The notes beneath the pieces are model-generated. The model did no database searches. It saw only the letters and a list, made by a program, of their open reading frames with translations, and was not told the origin of the DNA. Shown piece by piece: positions 7,791-16,176 of a stretch of 64,000 bases of DNA; position 1 is the first letter of the stretch; the number at the start of each line of letters is the position of its first letter. Source of the stretch: Mycobacterium sp. GTDB lineage: Bacteria; Actinomycetota; Actinomycetes; Mycobacteriales; Mycobacteriaceae. The stretch is taken from positions 80,058 through 144,057 of the forward strand of contig JAKFVT010000062.1 of the NCBI GenBank assembly GCA_021732005.1, written 5' to 3'. A program made the translations under genes and the position numbers.

Positions 7791-8833
7791 CGCGGGCGTT
7801 GACCGGTGGGGTCTTCGTAACCACCAGCGGCGCAGATGAATTGGCTGACCTCCGGCAGCTGGCAGAGGATATCGGGGCCCGCTCCTTCGAGGAGCGGATC
7901 GGTCGCCGCGGCCTGCCGGACGACTTGGACACCGCCGCGTGGCGGCATCTGCAGGACGCCGGGCTGACCCGCCTGACCAGTGATCCCGAATCAGGCGGTG
8001 GTCCAACGGAATCCGCGGTGGTTCTGCGGGCGCTGGCCCGGCATGCGGTCACCGTCCCACTGGCTGAAACCGATGTGCTGGCCGCCTGGTTGGCCGCGAA
8101 GGCCGGCCTCGAAGCCCCCGACGAGGGGCCGCTGACGATCGCGATCGGTCAGACCGGGACGACGACCATCAGCGGCGTTCCTTATGCGGGCTCCGCCGAT
8201 GCGGTGGTGGTGGCCCTGCGCGATGGCGCCGCACTCGCGGTCGCGATCACCGAGCCGACGATTATTGAGACCGGGCACAACCTGGGCGGTGAACAGCGCG
8301 ACACCATCGCCGTCCCGGCCGACGGGTTCGTCACCGTCGGCGGCGCCGAGGAGCTGGCGCGGCGCGGCGCCTGGGCACGATGTATCCAGGCACTCGGCGC
8401 GCTGGACGCCGCGGTCGAGTTCTCGGTGGCACACACCCGGGAGCGGGTGCAGTTCGGCCGTCCGTTGAGCGCGTTTCAGGCAGTTCAACACACGCTGGCC
8501 TCGATGGCCGGCGAGGTGGAACGGGCACGCGCGGCCACCGAGTTGGCCGTCGCCGCCGTCACTGTGCACGGATTCGACAGCGCCCAAGCCGATTACGCCG
8601 TCACCGTCGCCAAGGTGGTGTTGGGCCGGGTGGTGCCGAACGTGATCACCGCCGCCCATCAGCTGCACGGTGCCATCGGCGTGACCCTCGAGCACCGGTT
8701 GTGGCTGGCCACGATGCGTGCCCGCAGCTGGATCGACGAATTCGGTGACACCGCCTGGCATGCAAGGAAACTGGGCCGAATGGCGCTCACTTCCGGCAAC
8801 GACCCTTGGGACTTCGTGGTCGGTGCGGTCTGA
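7787..8833 (+). CDS. Degenerate acyl-CoA dehydrogenase partner subunit
   Basis: A 348-residue acyl-CoA dehydrogenase-fold protein overlapping its partner by ATGA. The N-terminal and middle domains are shortened and lack the canonical TEPxxGSD flavin loop. The C-terminal domain is recognisable (TRERVQFGRPLSAFQAVQHT, then AAHQLHGAIGVTLEHRLWL). This pattern of one complete and one degenerate gene in overlap is the known layout of heterotetrameric mycobacterial FadE pairs, where FAD and substrate sites lie at the interface. It is therefore likely a structural partner of the preceding protein rather than an independent enzyme. It ends 2 bp from a convergent gene. Confidence 0.85.
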   Translation: MTRALTGGVFVTTSGADELADLRQLAEDIGARSFEERIGRRGLPDDLDTAAWRHLQDAGLTRLTSDPESGGGPTESAVVLRALARHAVTVPLAETDVLAAWLAAKAGLEAPDEGPLTIAIGQTGTTTISGVPYAGSADAVVVALRDGAALAVAITEPTIIETGHNLGGEQRDTIAVPADGFVTVGGAEELARRGAWARCIQALGALDAAVEFSVAHTRERVQFGRPLSAFQAVQHTLASMAGEVERARAATELAVAAVTVHGFDSAQADYAVTVAKVVLGRVVPNVITAAHQLHGAIGVTLEHRLWLATMRARSWIDEFGDTAWHARKLGRMALTSGNDPWDFVVGAV

Positions 8834-8834
8834 C

Positions 8835-10541
8835 TCAGACCGGGACCACCGTGACCGTCCCGCCGAGCAGATTCGCGACGTAGATGTAGTGCCCGTCCGG
8901 GCTGACCACGACATTGACCGGGGTATTGCCCACGGTCACCGTCTTGATCACCGTCTTCGTCGCCGTGTTGATCACCGACACCGTGTTGTCCATCTGATTG
9001 GTCACGAACGCCACGCTGCCGTCGGGGCTGAGCGCCATGCCGGTCGGATACTGCCCGACCGGGATGGTCGCCGCCGTCGTGTAGTTGGCGGTGTTGATCA
9101 CCGAGACCGTATTGGCGGCAAAGTCTGCGATGTAGGCCAGGTGGCCGTCAGGGCTGAACGCGATGAACCCGGGCTCGGTGCTCAGCGGGAGGGTCTTGAT
9201 CACCGTGTTGGTCGCGGTGTCGATCACGGACACGGTCTTGCCCTGCGTGCTGCCGACCCACACCCTGGTGCCGTCCGGACTCATCGCCACCCCTTGTGGA
9301 CCGACCGCGGGCGCGGGCAGGGTGATCGTGGCCGTCACCTGGTTGGTGGCGGTGTTGAGCACCGACACCGTGTTCCCGGTTCCGTTGAGCCCGAAGTTCG
9401 TCACGTAAAGCTTGCCTGCCGCCGGAGTTCCGGCCGGTCCGATCGCGGCCAGCAAGGGATCGACGCCGACGGCGATCGGCGCACCGACGGTGTTGGCGGG
9501 CACCGACACCACCGTCACCGCTCCGGTTGCATTGACCACATAGAACCGCGAACCGGACGGATCGAACACGACGCCGGCCGGTGTGCTGCCGACTCCGATG
9601 GTGGCAAGGACCTTGTTGGTCGAGGTGTTGATCAGCGACACCGTGCCGTCACCGCTGTTGGACACCACCACGCGCGTGCCGTCGGGGCTGACGGCGATAC
9701 CCAGCGGGCCGGTGCCGACCGTCACGGTCTGCTTGACCAGGGCCCATGGGTTGTTGACCACACCCGTGACGGTCTGGCTGGCGCGCTGCACCCCGTTGAT
9801 CGCGCTGACCTTCATCTTGATCGTCAGGCCGTCGGTGGGCGCGCCGAGGATCGTCGACGTCAACGGCGTGAAAGTGAAACTGCCATCGGGGTTTACCGTC
9901 ACCTTGCCGAGCTTGGGATCGACGGTGACCTGATAAGACAACGGTGCCCCGGCCGCGTTGGTCGACACGATCCGCCCGGTGACGACGCCGGTGAGCGGAT
10001 CCGGGGCGCCGAGGCTCACCGCCTGGATCTTGGGGATGCCGGCGGGGTTGACGGTGTCCTCCAGCCACCGGGCGACCGAGTACAAGCCCTGCTGCCAGAG
10101 ATTGCCCGGAGCCGGGGTCGGGGTGGTCTGGTTCATGCCGCCGAGGGCGACGAGCAGCCTGACCGAACCGTCGCAGAACACCTGCAGTGGCGTCTTCACC
10201 ACCTTCGAAGCTTCGACCTCGGCGGACGCGGTGGTGACCGGCGATGTCGCCGCCGCGGGCTTGTGCACCGCCGCCACCGGATGTGGCGCCGTCGGCAGCG
10301 GTGCCTTGGTGGGCACGCGGTGCGCCGACGGCAGCGGTGCCTTGGGTCCTGCGTGCGGCGCCGCCGAACCCACGGACGTCTTCGCCGAACCGGCGGCATT
10401 CGCGTTGTCGGCGTGCGCCAGACCGGTCCCGCCGACCAGCGCCGCCGCCCCGATGCCCAGAGTCAACGCCCCGGCACCCAACCAGACCACAGGCTCACAA
10501 CGTTGGGCGGCAACCCGCTTGATTTCCATGCGGTCAGTCAT
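8835..10541 (-). CDS. Secreted YVTN beta-propeller protein with Ig-like domain
   Basis: A 568-residue exported protein. An N-terminal signal segment (LGAGALTLGIGAAALVGGTG, about residues 22-41) with AHA cleavage context is followed by an Ala/Pro-rich linker, a conserved LWQQGLYSVARWLEDT stretch, a bacterial Ig/VCBS-like domain (GKVTVNPDGSFTFTP), then about seven propeller repeats of the form SPDGTRVVVSN..TVSLINT to the C-terminus. YVTN repeats of this kind form beta-propellers in cell-surface or extracellular proteins; a ligand cannot be told from sequence. GGGGGAG lies very close to the chosen ATG; an ATG four codons later is possible. A hairpin lies upstream at 10566-10583. Confidence 0.85.
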   Translation of the reverse strand: MTDRMEIKRVAAQRCEPVVWLGAGALTLGIGAAALVGGTGLAHADNANAAGSAKTSVGSAAPHAGPKAPLPSAHRVPTKAPLPTAPHPVAAVHKPAAATSPVTTASAEVEASKVVKTPLQVFCDGSVRLLVALGGMNQTTPTPAPGNLWQQGLYSVARWLEDTVNPAGIPKIQAVSLGAPDPLTGVVTGRIVSTNAAGAPLSYQVTVDPKLGKVTVNPDGSFTFTPLTSTILGAPTDGLTIKMKVSAINGVQRASQTVTGVVNNPWALVKQTVTVGTGPLGIAVSPDGTRVVVSNSGDGTVSLINTSTNKVLATIGVGSTPAGVVFDPSGSRFYVVNATGAVTVVSVPANTVGAPIAVGVDPLLAAIGPAGTPAAGKLYVTNFGLNGTGNTVSVLNTATNQVTATITLPAPAVGPQGVAMSPDGTRVWVGSTQGKTVSVIDTATNTVIKTLPLSTEPGFIAFSPDGHLAYIADFAANTVSVINTANYTTAATIPVGQYPTGMALSPDGSVAFVTNQMDNTVSVINTATKTVIKTVTVGNTPVNVVVSPDGHYIYVANLLGGTVTVVPV

Positions 10542-10565
10542 AGCTCCCCCAATTCCCTACCGATC

Positions 10566-10583
10566 CCAACCAACCGTGGTTGG
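10566..10583 (-). terminator. Short hairpin between echA1 and the YVTN gene
   Basis: CCAACCA and TGGTTGG form a perfect 7-bp stem around ACCG, about 60 bp past the echA1-like stop and 25 bp before the YVTN gene start, all on the minus strand. It may be a weak terminator for the crotonase or part of the YVTN leader. There is no U-tract. Confidence 0.35.
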
Positions 10584-10642
10584 AGGCCTGGTATAGGGGA
10601 ATCGTGCGACTTATTTAACGCACGCGTCAAGCACGGTAAGGC

Positions 10643-11425
10643 TCAGCTGCCCGTCCAGTTCGGGGCCCGCTTCTCGGCGAACGCGATCGCGCCCTCCTGG
10701 GCGTCCTTCGACCCGAAGACCGGCATCATGATCTTCGCCTGCTTCTTCCACTGTTCCTCGGGCGACCAGCCGCGCGACTCGGTGATGATCCGCTTGGTGG
10801 CGGCCACGGCCAGCGGGCCGTTGACAGTGATCCGCTCGGCCAGCTCGATGGCCGCGTCGAGCGCGTGCCCCGGCTCGGCCAGCGCGTTGACCAGGCCCAG
10901 TTCGTGGGCGCGCACCGCGGACAGGTTCTCGCCGGTCAGCGCCAGCTCCATCGCGATCTGATACGGGATGCGCTGCGGCAGCCGCAGCAGTCCGCCGCCA
11001 CCGGCCACCAGGCCACGCTTGACCTCGGGGATGCCGAACGCCGAGTCGTTGGCCGCCACGATCAGGTCGGTGGCCAGCGCCAGCTCCGTCCCACCGGCCA
11101 GCGCGTACCCCTCGACCGCGGCGATCAGTGGCTTGAGCGGCGGGCGCTCGGTGAAGCCCAGGCCACGACCCTCGGCCACCACGTTCTCCCCGCGGGCGAA
11201 CGCCTTGAGGTCCATGCCCGCGCAGAACGAACCGCCTGCTCCCGTCACGATGCCGACGGACAGGCCGGCGTCGTCGTCGAGCTCGTCCATCGCGGCGGCC
11301 AGACCATTGCTGACCGCGGCGTTCACGGCGTTCTTGGCCTTGGGCCGATTGATGGTGATGATCAGAATTCGGCCGCGGCGCTCGGTGAGGACGGCGGGCT
11401 CTTCGGTAACGGCGTTTTCAGTCAC
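10643..11425 (-). CDS. echA1: Enoyl-CoA hydratase/isomerase, EchA1 type
   Basis: A 260-residue crotonase-fold enzyme that hydrates or isomerises enoyl-CoA in beta-oxidation. The oxyanion loop is GGSFCAGMDLKAFARGE, the second glycine-rich segment is VEGYALAGGTELALATDLIV, and the catalytic-glutamate region is FGIPEVKRGLVAGGGGLLRL. The sequence is very close to what I remember of M. tuberculosis Rv0222. The start is GTG at 11425 with a weak ribosome site. It diverges from the acyltransferase operon; the KstR-like site at 11484-11497 lies in the shared 88-bp gap and could affect both. Confidence 0.9.
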   Translation of the reverse strand: MTENAVTEEPAVLTERRGRILIITINRPKAKNAVNAAVSNGLAAAMDELDDDAGLSVGIVTGAGGSFCAGMDLKAFARGENVVAEGRGLGFTERPPLKPLIAAVEGYALAGGTELALATDLIVAANDSAFGIPEVKRGLVAGGGGLLRLPQRIPYQIAMELALTGENLSAVRAHELGLVNALAEPGHALDAAIELAERITVNGPLAVAATKRIITESRGWSPEEQWKKQAKIMMPVFGSKDAQEGAIAFAEKRAPNWTGS

Positions 11426-11483
11426 GTCCGGAATGGTAACTATCGAGGTACGGCGAGCGCGGACAGCCCGGTACCATCAAAAC

Positions 11484-11497
11484 TAGAACACGTTCCA
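11484..11497. promoter_or_regulatory. KstR-like operator
   Basis: TAGAACACGTTCCA matches the KstR consensus TnnAACnnGTTnnA at every fixed position. KstR is the TetR repressor of the mycobacterial cholesterol regulon. The site lies 17 bp upstream of the acyltransferase GTG (11514), directly before its AGGAGG, and in the shared region with echA1. I recall the M. tuberculosis Rv1428c/fadD12 unit being listed among KstR targets; that recollection is unverified. Confidence 0.7.
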
Positions 11498-11513
11498 ATT
11501 CCTAGGAGGATGT

Positions 11514-12320
11514 GTGAGCACCGACGACGTGACACCCACGGAGACGGCGAAGTGGGATCCGGGCCTGGTCGAGAAGACCATGGGGGTGCTGCGTCCGTTC
11601 CTCAAGCTCTACCACCGCAGCGAGGTCCGCGGTCTGGACACGTTCCCGGCCGGCGGCGCGCTGGTGGTGTCCAACCATTCCGGCGGCCTGTTCGCGATGG
11701 ACGTGCCGGTCTTCGCGCTCGGCTTCTACGAGCATTTCGGCTATGACCGTCCGGTCTACACCCTGAGCCACGACCTGGTGCTGACCGGTCCGACCGCCGG
11801 CTTCTTCAAGCGCAACGGTTTCATCCGGGCCAACCACGAGAACGCCGACGAGGCACTGCGCTCCGGTGGCGTGGTGGTGGTGTTCCCGGGCGGCGACTAC
11901 GACGTCTACCGGCCGACGCTGGCCCAGAACAAGATCGACTTCGACGGCCGCACCGGCTACGTGAGGGCCGCGATCAACGCCGGGGTACCGATCGTGCCCT
12001 CGGTCGCGATCGGCGGCCAAGAAAGCCAGATTTTCCTCACCCGCGGGACCGGCGTTGCCAAGGCGCTACGGCTGGACAAGCTGCTGCGGGCGAAGATTCT
12101 GCCCATCTCGTTCGGCTTCCCGTTCGGGTTGAGTGCTGTCGTTCCGCTGAACGTGCCGCTGCCCACCAAGATCGTCGTCCGGGTGCTCGAGCCGATCCAC
12201 ATCACCGAGCAGTTCGGCGAGGACCCCGACATCCACGCCGTCGACGCCTACGTGCGCGGCGTCATGCAACGGGCGCTGGACGAACTGGCCTCCGAACGTC
12301 GCCTTCCGGTGATCGGCTGA
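11514..12320 (+). CDS. LPLAT-type acyltransferase (Rv1428c-like)
   Basis: A 268-residue acyltransferase of the glycerophosphate/diacylglycerol acyltransferase superfamily. The N-terminal motif is SNHSGGLFAMD, a relaxed form of the NHx4D block, and the later acceptor motif is VVVFPGGDYDVYRPT in place of FPEGTRS. It should move an acyl chain from CoA to a glycerolipid or sterol-type alcohol at the membrane face. Start GTG 11514 has AGGAGG five bases upstream. It overlaps the next gene (a FadD ligase) at TGATG, so activation and transfer of the acyl group are probably coupled. It resembles remembered Rv1428c, which also neighbours fadD12 in M. tuberculosis. Confidence 0.85.
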   Translation: MSTDDVTPTETAKWDPGLVEKTMGVLRPFLKLYHRSEVRGLDTFPAGGALVVSNHSGGLFAMDVPVFALGFYEHFGYDRPVYTLSHDLVLTGPTAGFFKRNGFIRANHENADEALRSGGVVVVFPGGDYDVYRPTLAQNKIDFDGRTGYVRAAINAGVPIVPSVAIGGQESQIFLTRGTGVAKALRLDKLLRAKILPISFGFPFGLSAVVPLNVPLPTKIVVRVLEPIHITEQFGEDPDIHAVDAYVRGVMQRALDELASERRLPVIG

Positions 12321-13957
12321 TGGACCTGCTGTCCCGGCTGACGTCCGTCGGCGACGCCGTCGTCACGCTGGCCAAGGCCGGCTTCCTGACCCCGATGCGT
12401 CCGGACCGGACGGTCGCGATGGTGAATGCCGCGCGCGCCGAGGGGTTGTCGATCGCCACCGGGTTCGCGACGGCCGCAGCCCGCCGCCCCGACAGCCCCG
12501 GCCTGGTCGACGAGCTGGGCACCCTGACCTGGCGCGAACTCGACCAGCGGGCGCATGCCCTGGCCGCGGCGCTGCAGCAGCTGCCCGGCGGCACGCCAGA
12601 AGTGGTCGGCATCATGGCCCGCAACCACCGCGGGTTCGTCGAGTCGCTGATCGCGGCCACCCGCATCGGCGCCGACGTGCTGCTGCTCAACACCTCGTTC
12701 GCCGGCCCGGCTCTCGCCGAGGTGGTCAACCGCGAACACGCCGACGTGGTGATCTACGACGAAGAGTTCACCGGATCGGTGGACCGGGCGCTGGCCGATC
12801 GGCCGCAAGCCACCCGCATCCTGGCTTGGACCGACGAGCCCACAGACGCTCCCACCGTAGAGAAGCTCATCGAAAGCCACGCCGGCCAGCGGGCCACCAA
12901 AAGCGAGCGCAAGAGCAAGCTCATCCTGCTGACCTCCGGCACCACCGGAACTCCCAAGGGCGCCAAGCACTCCGGCGGCGGGGCGAGCAATCTCATCGCG
13001 ATCCTGAGCCGAACGCCTTGGCGGCTGGGCGAGACCACGGTGGTGGTCGCCCCGATGTTCCACGCCTGGGGCTTCTCGCAGCTGGTGTTCGCCTCGGCGA
13101 TGGCATGCACCGTGGTGACCCGGCGCAAGTTCGACCCGGAGGCGACGCTGGCCCTCGTCGACCAATACAAAGCCACCGGACTGTGTGTGGTCCCGGTGAT
13201 GTTCGACCGCATCATGGACCTTCCCGATGACGTCCGAAACCGCTACAGCGGACGCACTCTGCGGTTCGCGGCCTGCTCGGGATCACGGATGCGGCCCGAC
13301 GTCGTCACCAAGTTCATGGACGAGTTCGGCGACGTCATCTACAACAACTACAACGCCACCGAAGCGGGCATGATCGCCACCGCGACCCCGACCGATCTGC
13401 GGGCCGCACCCGATACGGCGGGAAAGCCGGCCGTGGGTACCGAGATCCGGATCTACGACGACGAGTTCAACACAGTTCCCACTGGCGAGGTCGGGCGGAT
13501 CTTCGTGAAGAACTCCACCCAGTTCGACGGCTACACCTCATCTGGTCCGGGGGGCAGTACCAAGGACTTTCACGACGGCTTCATGTCGTCGGGCGACATC
13601 GGGCGCCTCGACGACGCGGGCCGGCTGTTCGTGGTGGGCCGCGACGACGAGATGATCGTCTCGGGCGGTGAGAACGTGTACCCGATCGAGGTGGAGAAGA
13701 CGTTGGCCGCGCACGCGGAGGTGGCCGAAGCCACCGTACTGGGTGTCGACGACGAACAGTTCGGCCAGCGGCTGGTGGCGTTCGTGGTGCTCACCGAGGG
13801 CGCGACCGCGAACCCTGACGACCTGAAGGCGCATGTCCGGGACAACTTGGCCAACTACAAGGTTCCGCGGGAGATCACCATCCTGAGCGAACTGCCACGC
13901 GGAAGCACTGGCAAAATCCTGCGTAATGAACTCATCGCTCACACGGCTGACGGCTGA
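12320..13957 (+). CDS. fadD12: Fatty-acyl-CoA/AMP ligase, FadD12-like
   Basis: A 545-residue ANL-superfamily ligase that activates fatty acids with ATP. Motifs in order are the P-loop LLTSGTTGTPKGAKHSGGG, the A4-like FHAWGFSQL, the A5 motif NNYNATEAGM, the A7-like SSGDIGRLDDAGRLFVVGR, the A8 hinge SGGENVYP and the catalytic Lys in RGSTGKILRNEL. Length and order are those of stand-alone FadDs. It begins inside the stop of the acyltransferase gene and overlaps the following hydrolase by 32 bp. The assignment to FadD12 rests on the neighbours (Rv1428c-like before, LipO-like after) plus remembered similarity. Confidence 0.88.
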   Translation: MDLLSRLTSVGDAVVTLAKAGFLTPMRPDRTVAMVNAARAEGLSIATGFATAAARRPDSPGLVDELGTLTWRELDQRAHALAAALQQLPGGTPEVVGIMARNHRGFVESLIAATRIGADVLLLNTSFAGPALAEVVNREHADVVIYDEEFTGSVDRALADRPQATRILAWTDEPTDAPTVEKLIESHAGQRATKSERKSKLILLTSGTTGTPKGAKHSGGGASNLIAILSRTPWRLGETTVVVAPMFHAWGFSQLVFASAMACTVVTRRKFDPEATLALVDQYKATGLCVVPVMFDRIMDLPDDVRNRYSGRTLRFAACSGSRMRPDVVTKFMDEFGDVIYNNYNATEAGMIATATPTDLRAAPDTAGKPAVGTEIRIYDDEFNTVPTGEVGRIFVKNSTQFDGYTSSGPGGSTKDFHDGFMSSGDIGRLDDAGRLFVVGRDDEMIVSGGENVYPIEVEKTLAAHAEVAEATVLGVDDEQFGQRLVAFVVLTEGATANPDDLKAHVRDNLANYKVPREITILSELPRGSTGKILRNELIAHTADG

Positions 13958-15242
13958 GCTGCGGCGCCCGCGCCCCCTGGGTCGCGCGATCGTCGAAGTG
14001 GCCAATGCCGCCAACGGATTTCGCCCACTCGGGCGCCAGGGCTACAAGACGCTGGCGGTCTTCTCGTTCGGCTGGCCCACCTCGGAAGTGCCGATGCTCT
14101 ATCTGGGTGGCTCCGTTCTCGACGCGGCGCGGCGCGGAATACGCGGCGACTTCCGCGGCCGGCGGGGTGCCGCCGCCCTTGCGCTGACGGCCGCGTCGTG
14201 GCTGTTCCTGCTGGCGATCCAGCGCCGCAACATGACCACACCACGACCGGTGTTGCGTGACGCGCTCGTCGAGGGACTCGGCGCGGACTTCACCGACATT
14301 CTGGAAACCTTGCCGGGCACACCGTCCCCGTCGGGGCGGCCCACGGGCTTTTTTCCCGTCGCTTCGCTCGCCCCGGCGTGGCGGACCACCTGGTCGCGGC
14401 GACGCTTCGTCGATAAGACGAGCACGATCAGCTACGGGCCGCACGGCCGCGCCAATCTGGCGGACGTGTGGCGCCGCCGCGACCTGCCCCGCGAGGGTAA
14501 GGCGCCGGTGCTGCTCGAGGTTCCCGGCGGCGCGTGGGCGATCGGCTGGCGCCGTCCGCAGGCCTACCCGTTGATGAGCCACCTCGCCGACCGCGGCTGG
14601 ATCTGTGTGGCGATGAACTACCGGGTCAGCCCGGCACACACCTGGCCGGACCACATCGTCGACGTCAAGCGTGCGCTGGCGTGGATCAAAGAGAACATCG
14701 CCGACTACGGCGGCGACCCCAATTTCGTTGCCATCACCGGTGGTTCGGCCGGCGGGCATCTGGCGGCGCTGGCGGCCCTGACTCCCAACGACCCGGAATA
14801 CCAGCCGGGGTTCACCGACGCCGACACCTCGGTGGTGGCCGCGGTCCCGGTGTACGGCCGCTACGACTGGTACACCACGCACGGCAACGGCCGCCGCGAG
14901 TTCATCGGCTACCTCGAGCGTCTCGTCGTCAAGCGGCAGTTCAGCAGGTTCCGTGAGATCTACACCGCCGCATCACCGATCCGCCGGTTGCGTGCGGACG
15001 CACCGCCGTTCTTCGTCTTGCACGGCGAGCACGACTCGGTGATCCCGGTCGACGAGGCGCGGGATTTCGTGGGCGAATTCCGCAAGGTGTCGGAAGCGCC
15101 GGTGCTCTACGCCGAATTACCGGGCGCGCAACACGCTTTCGACATCTTCTCCTCGCCGCGGGCGCATCAGTCCGCCGAAGCGGTCGGACAGTTCCTGTCG
15201 TGGGTATACGCGAAGTGGATGACCAAGGGGGAGCATGCGTAA
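13926..15242 (+). CDS. Alpha/beta hydrolase, LipO/LipC family
   Basis: A 438-residue esterase/lipase-like protein. A hydrophobic helix near residue 75-90 (ALALTAASWLFLLAI) may hold it at the membrane. The hydrolase core has VPGGAWAIG as a variant of the HGGG oxyanion motif, nucleophile elbow GGSAGGHLAAL, the acid region HGEHDSVIPVDEAR and the histidine in GAQHAFDIF. Its start lies inside the ligase gene by 32 bp without a clear ribosome site; a later start cannot be excluded. Context (acyltransferase, ligase, hydrolase) is that of M. tuberculosis Rv1428c-fadD12-lipO as I recall it, so it is probably the LipO ortholog. Substrate unknown. Confidence 0.82.
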   Translation: MNSSLTRLTAELRRPRPLGRAIVEVANAANGFRPLGRQGYKTLAVFSFGWPTSEVPMLYLGGSVLDAARRGIRGDFRGRRGAAALALTAASWLFLLAIQRRNMTTPRPVLRDALVEGLGADFTDILETLPGTPSPSGRPTGFFPVASLAPAWRTTWSRRRFVDKTSTISYGPHGRANLADVWRRRDLPREGKAPVLLEVPGGAWAIGWRRPQAYPLMSHLADRGWICVAMNYRVSPAHTWPDHIVDVKRALAWIKENIADYGGDPNFVAITGGSAGGHLAALAALTPNDPEYQPGFTDADTSVVAAVPVYGRYDWYTTHGNGRREFIGYLERLVVKRQFSRFREIYTAASPIRRLRADAPPFFVLHGEHDSVIPVDEARDFVGEFRKVSEAPVLYAELPGAQHAFDIFSSPRAHQSAEAVGQFLSWVYAKWMTKGEHA

Positions 15243-16176
15243 CCACATCCGACGAGTCCGCGACGTCGGGCTGCGCCGACTGATCATCGCCTCCGCGTTG
15301 TTGGTGGCGGTGATCGCGGCAAGTGTCGCGGGGTATCTCGCGAGCCGGAACAACACCGACCAGGAGAGCTACTTCGGCGACGCGAGCAATCCCGACCGGG
15401 TCAACGTCACCGCCTGGATCACGAGGGTGGACTCAACGACACAACAGCTTGCGGTGACCATCGTCGATGTGGCGCCAAGCGGAACGCTGGCCGACGCTGA
15501 CGGCAACTTCGCCCAGGACGCCACGCTGACGACGGCCGCGATCGGTAACTGGAAGGCGGACATCAAGGCCGGTAATCCCGCCCCGGACATCGAGCAGAAG
15601 GTAAGCGTGGACGGCGCGGTCACCGACTACCCGTTCGATCGCTACACCGGACGGCTCGAAGTCCATGTCTACAACACTGACGGAAACAACGTTCCGGTTG
15701 CCCTCACCGTGGTCAACACCGACCCGTTCTTCGGGATCAGCACCTCGGCGGCGACGTCCCAGAGCGGCGGCGTCTTGGTGAATCTCGGTCTGCACCGCAG
15801 CATGCCCACGATCATCTTCGCGGTGTTCATCATGGTGTTGATGCTCGGCCTGGCGATCGGCGCGGTGGTGGCCGCCTTCTACATCCTGAACTGGCGGCGC
15901 GGCCTGATCTTCCCGGCCTGCTCCATGATGGCCGCGATCCTGTTCGCGTTGATCCCGCTGCGCAACGCGGTGCCCGGCAACCCGCCGATCGGTTCGATCA
16001 TCGACTTCGGGTCGTTCTTCATCGCCGAGGCGGTGATCTCGATTTCGCTGATCTCCAGCATCGTCATGGGTTTCCGGCACCAGCGGAAGATCGAGCTCGC
16101 CGAAACCGCACCCACCGAAGTGCTCGACGAGATCCGGCCCGAAGACACCTCGACGGTGGCTGCGGAGCGTCCCTAG
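15235..16176 (+). CDS. DUF4436 membrane protein, copy 1
   Basis: A 313-residue membrane protein of the DUF4436 family. One N-terminal membrane helix (LIIASALLVAVIAASVAGYL) anchors an external beta-rich domain with the family signature YPFDRYTGRLEVHVY, followed by three more helices (IIFAVFIMVLMLGLAIGAVV, then AACSM-type and AVISISLISS segments) and the conserved RNAVPGNPPIGSIIDFG. GGGGGAG precedes the ATG at 15235, which overlaps the hydrolase stop by 8 bp. It ends the acyltransferase operon and overlaps the convergent WS/DGAT gene by 4 bp. Function is unknown. A second family member lies at 36206-37111. Confidence 0.82.
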   Translation: MRNHIRRVRDVGLRRLIIASALLVAVIAASVAGYLASRNNTDQESYFGDASNPDRVNVTAWITRVDSTTQQLAVTIVDVAPSGTLADADGNFAQDATLTTAAIGNWKADIKAGNPAPDIEQKVSVDGAVTDYPFDRYTGRLEVHVYNTDGNNVPVALTVVNTDPFFGISTSAATSQSGGVLVNLGLHRSMPTIIFAVFIMVLMLGLAIGAVVAAFYILNWRRGLIFPACSMMAAILFALIPLRNAVPGNPPIGSIIDFGSFFIAEAVISISLISSIVMGFRHQRKIELAETAPTEVLDEIRPEDTSTVAAERP

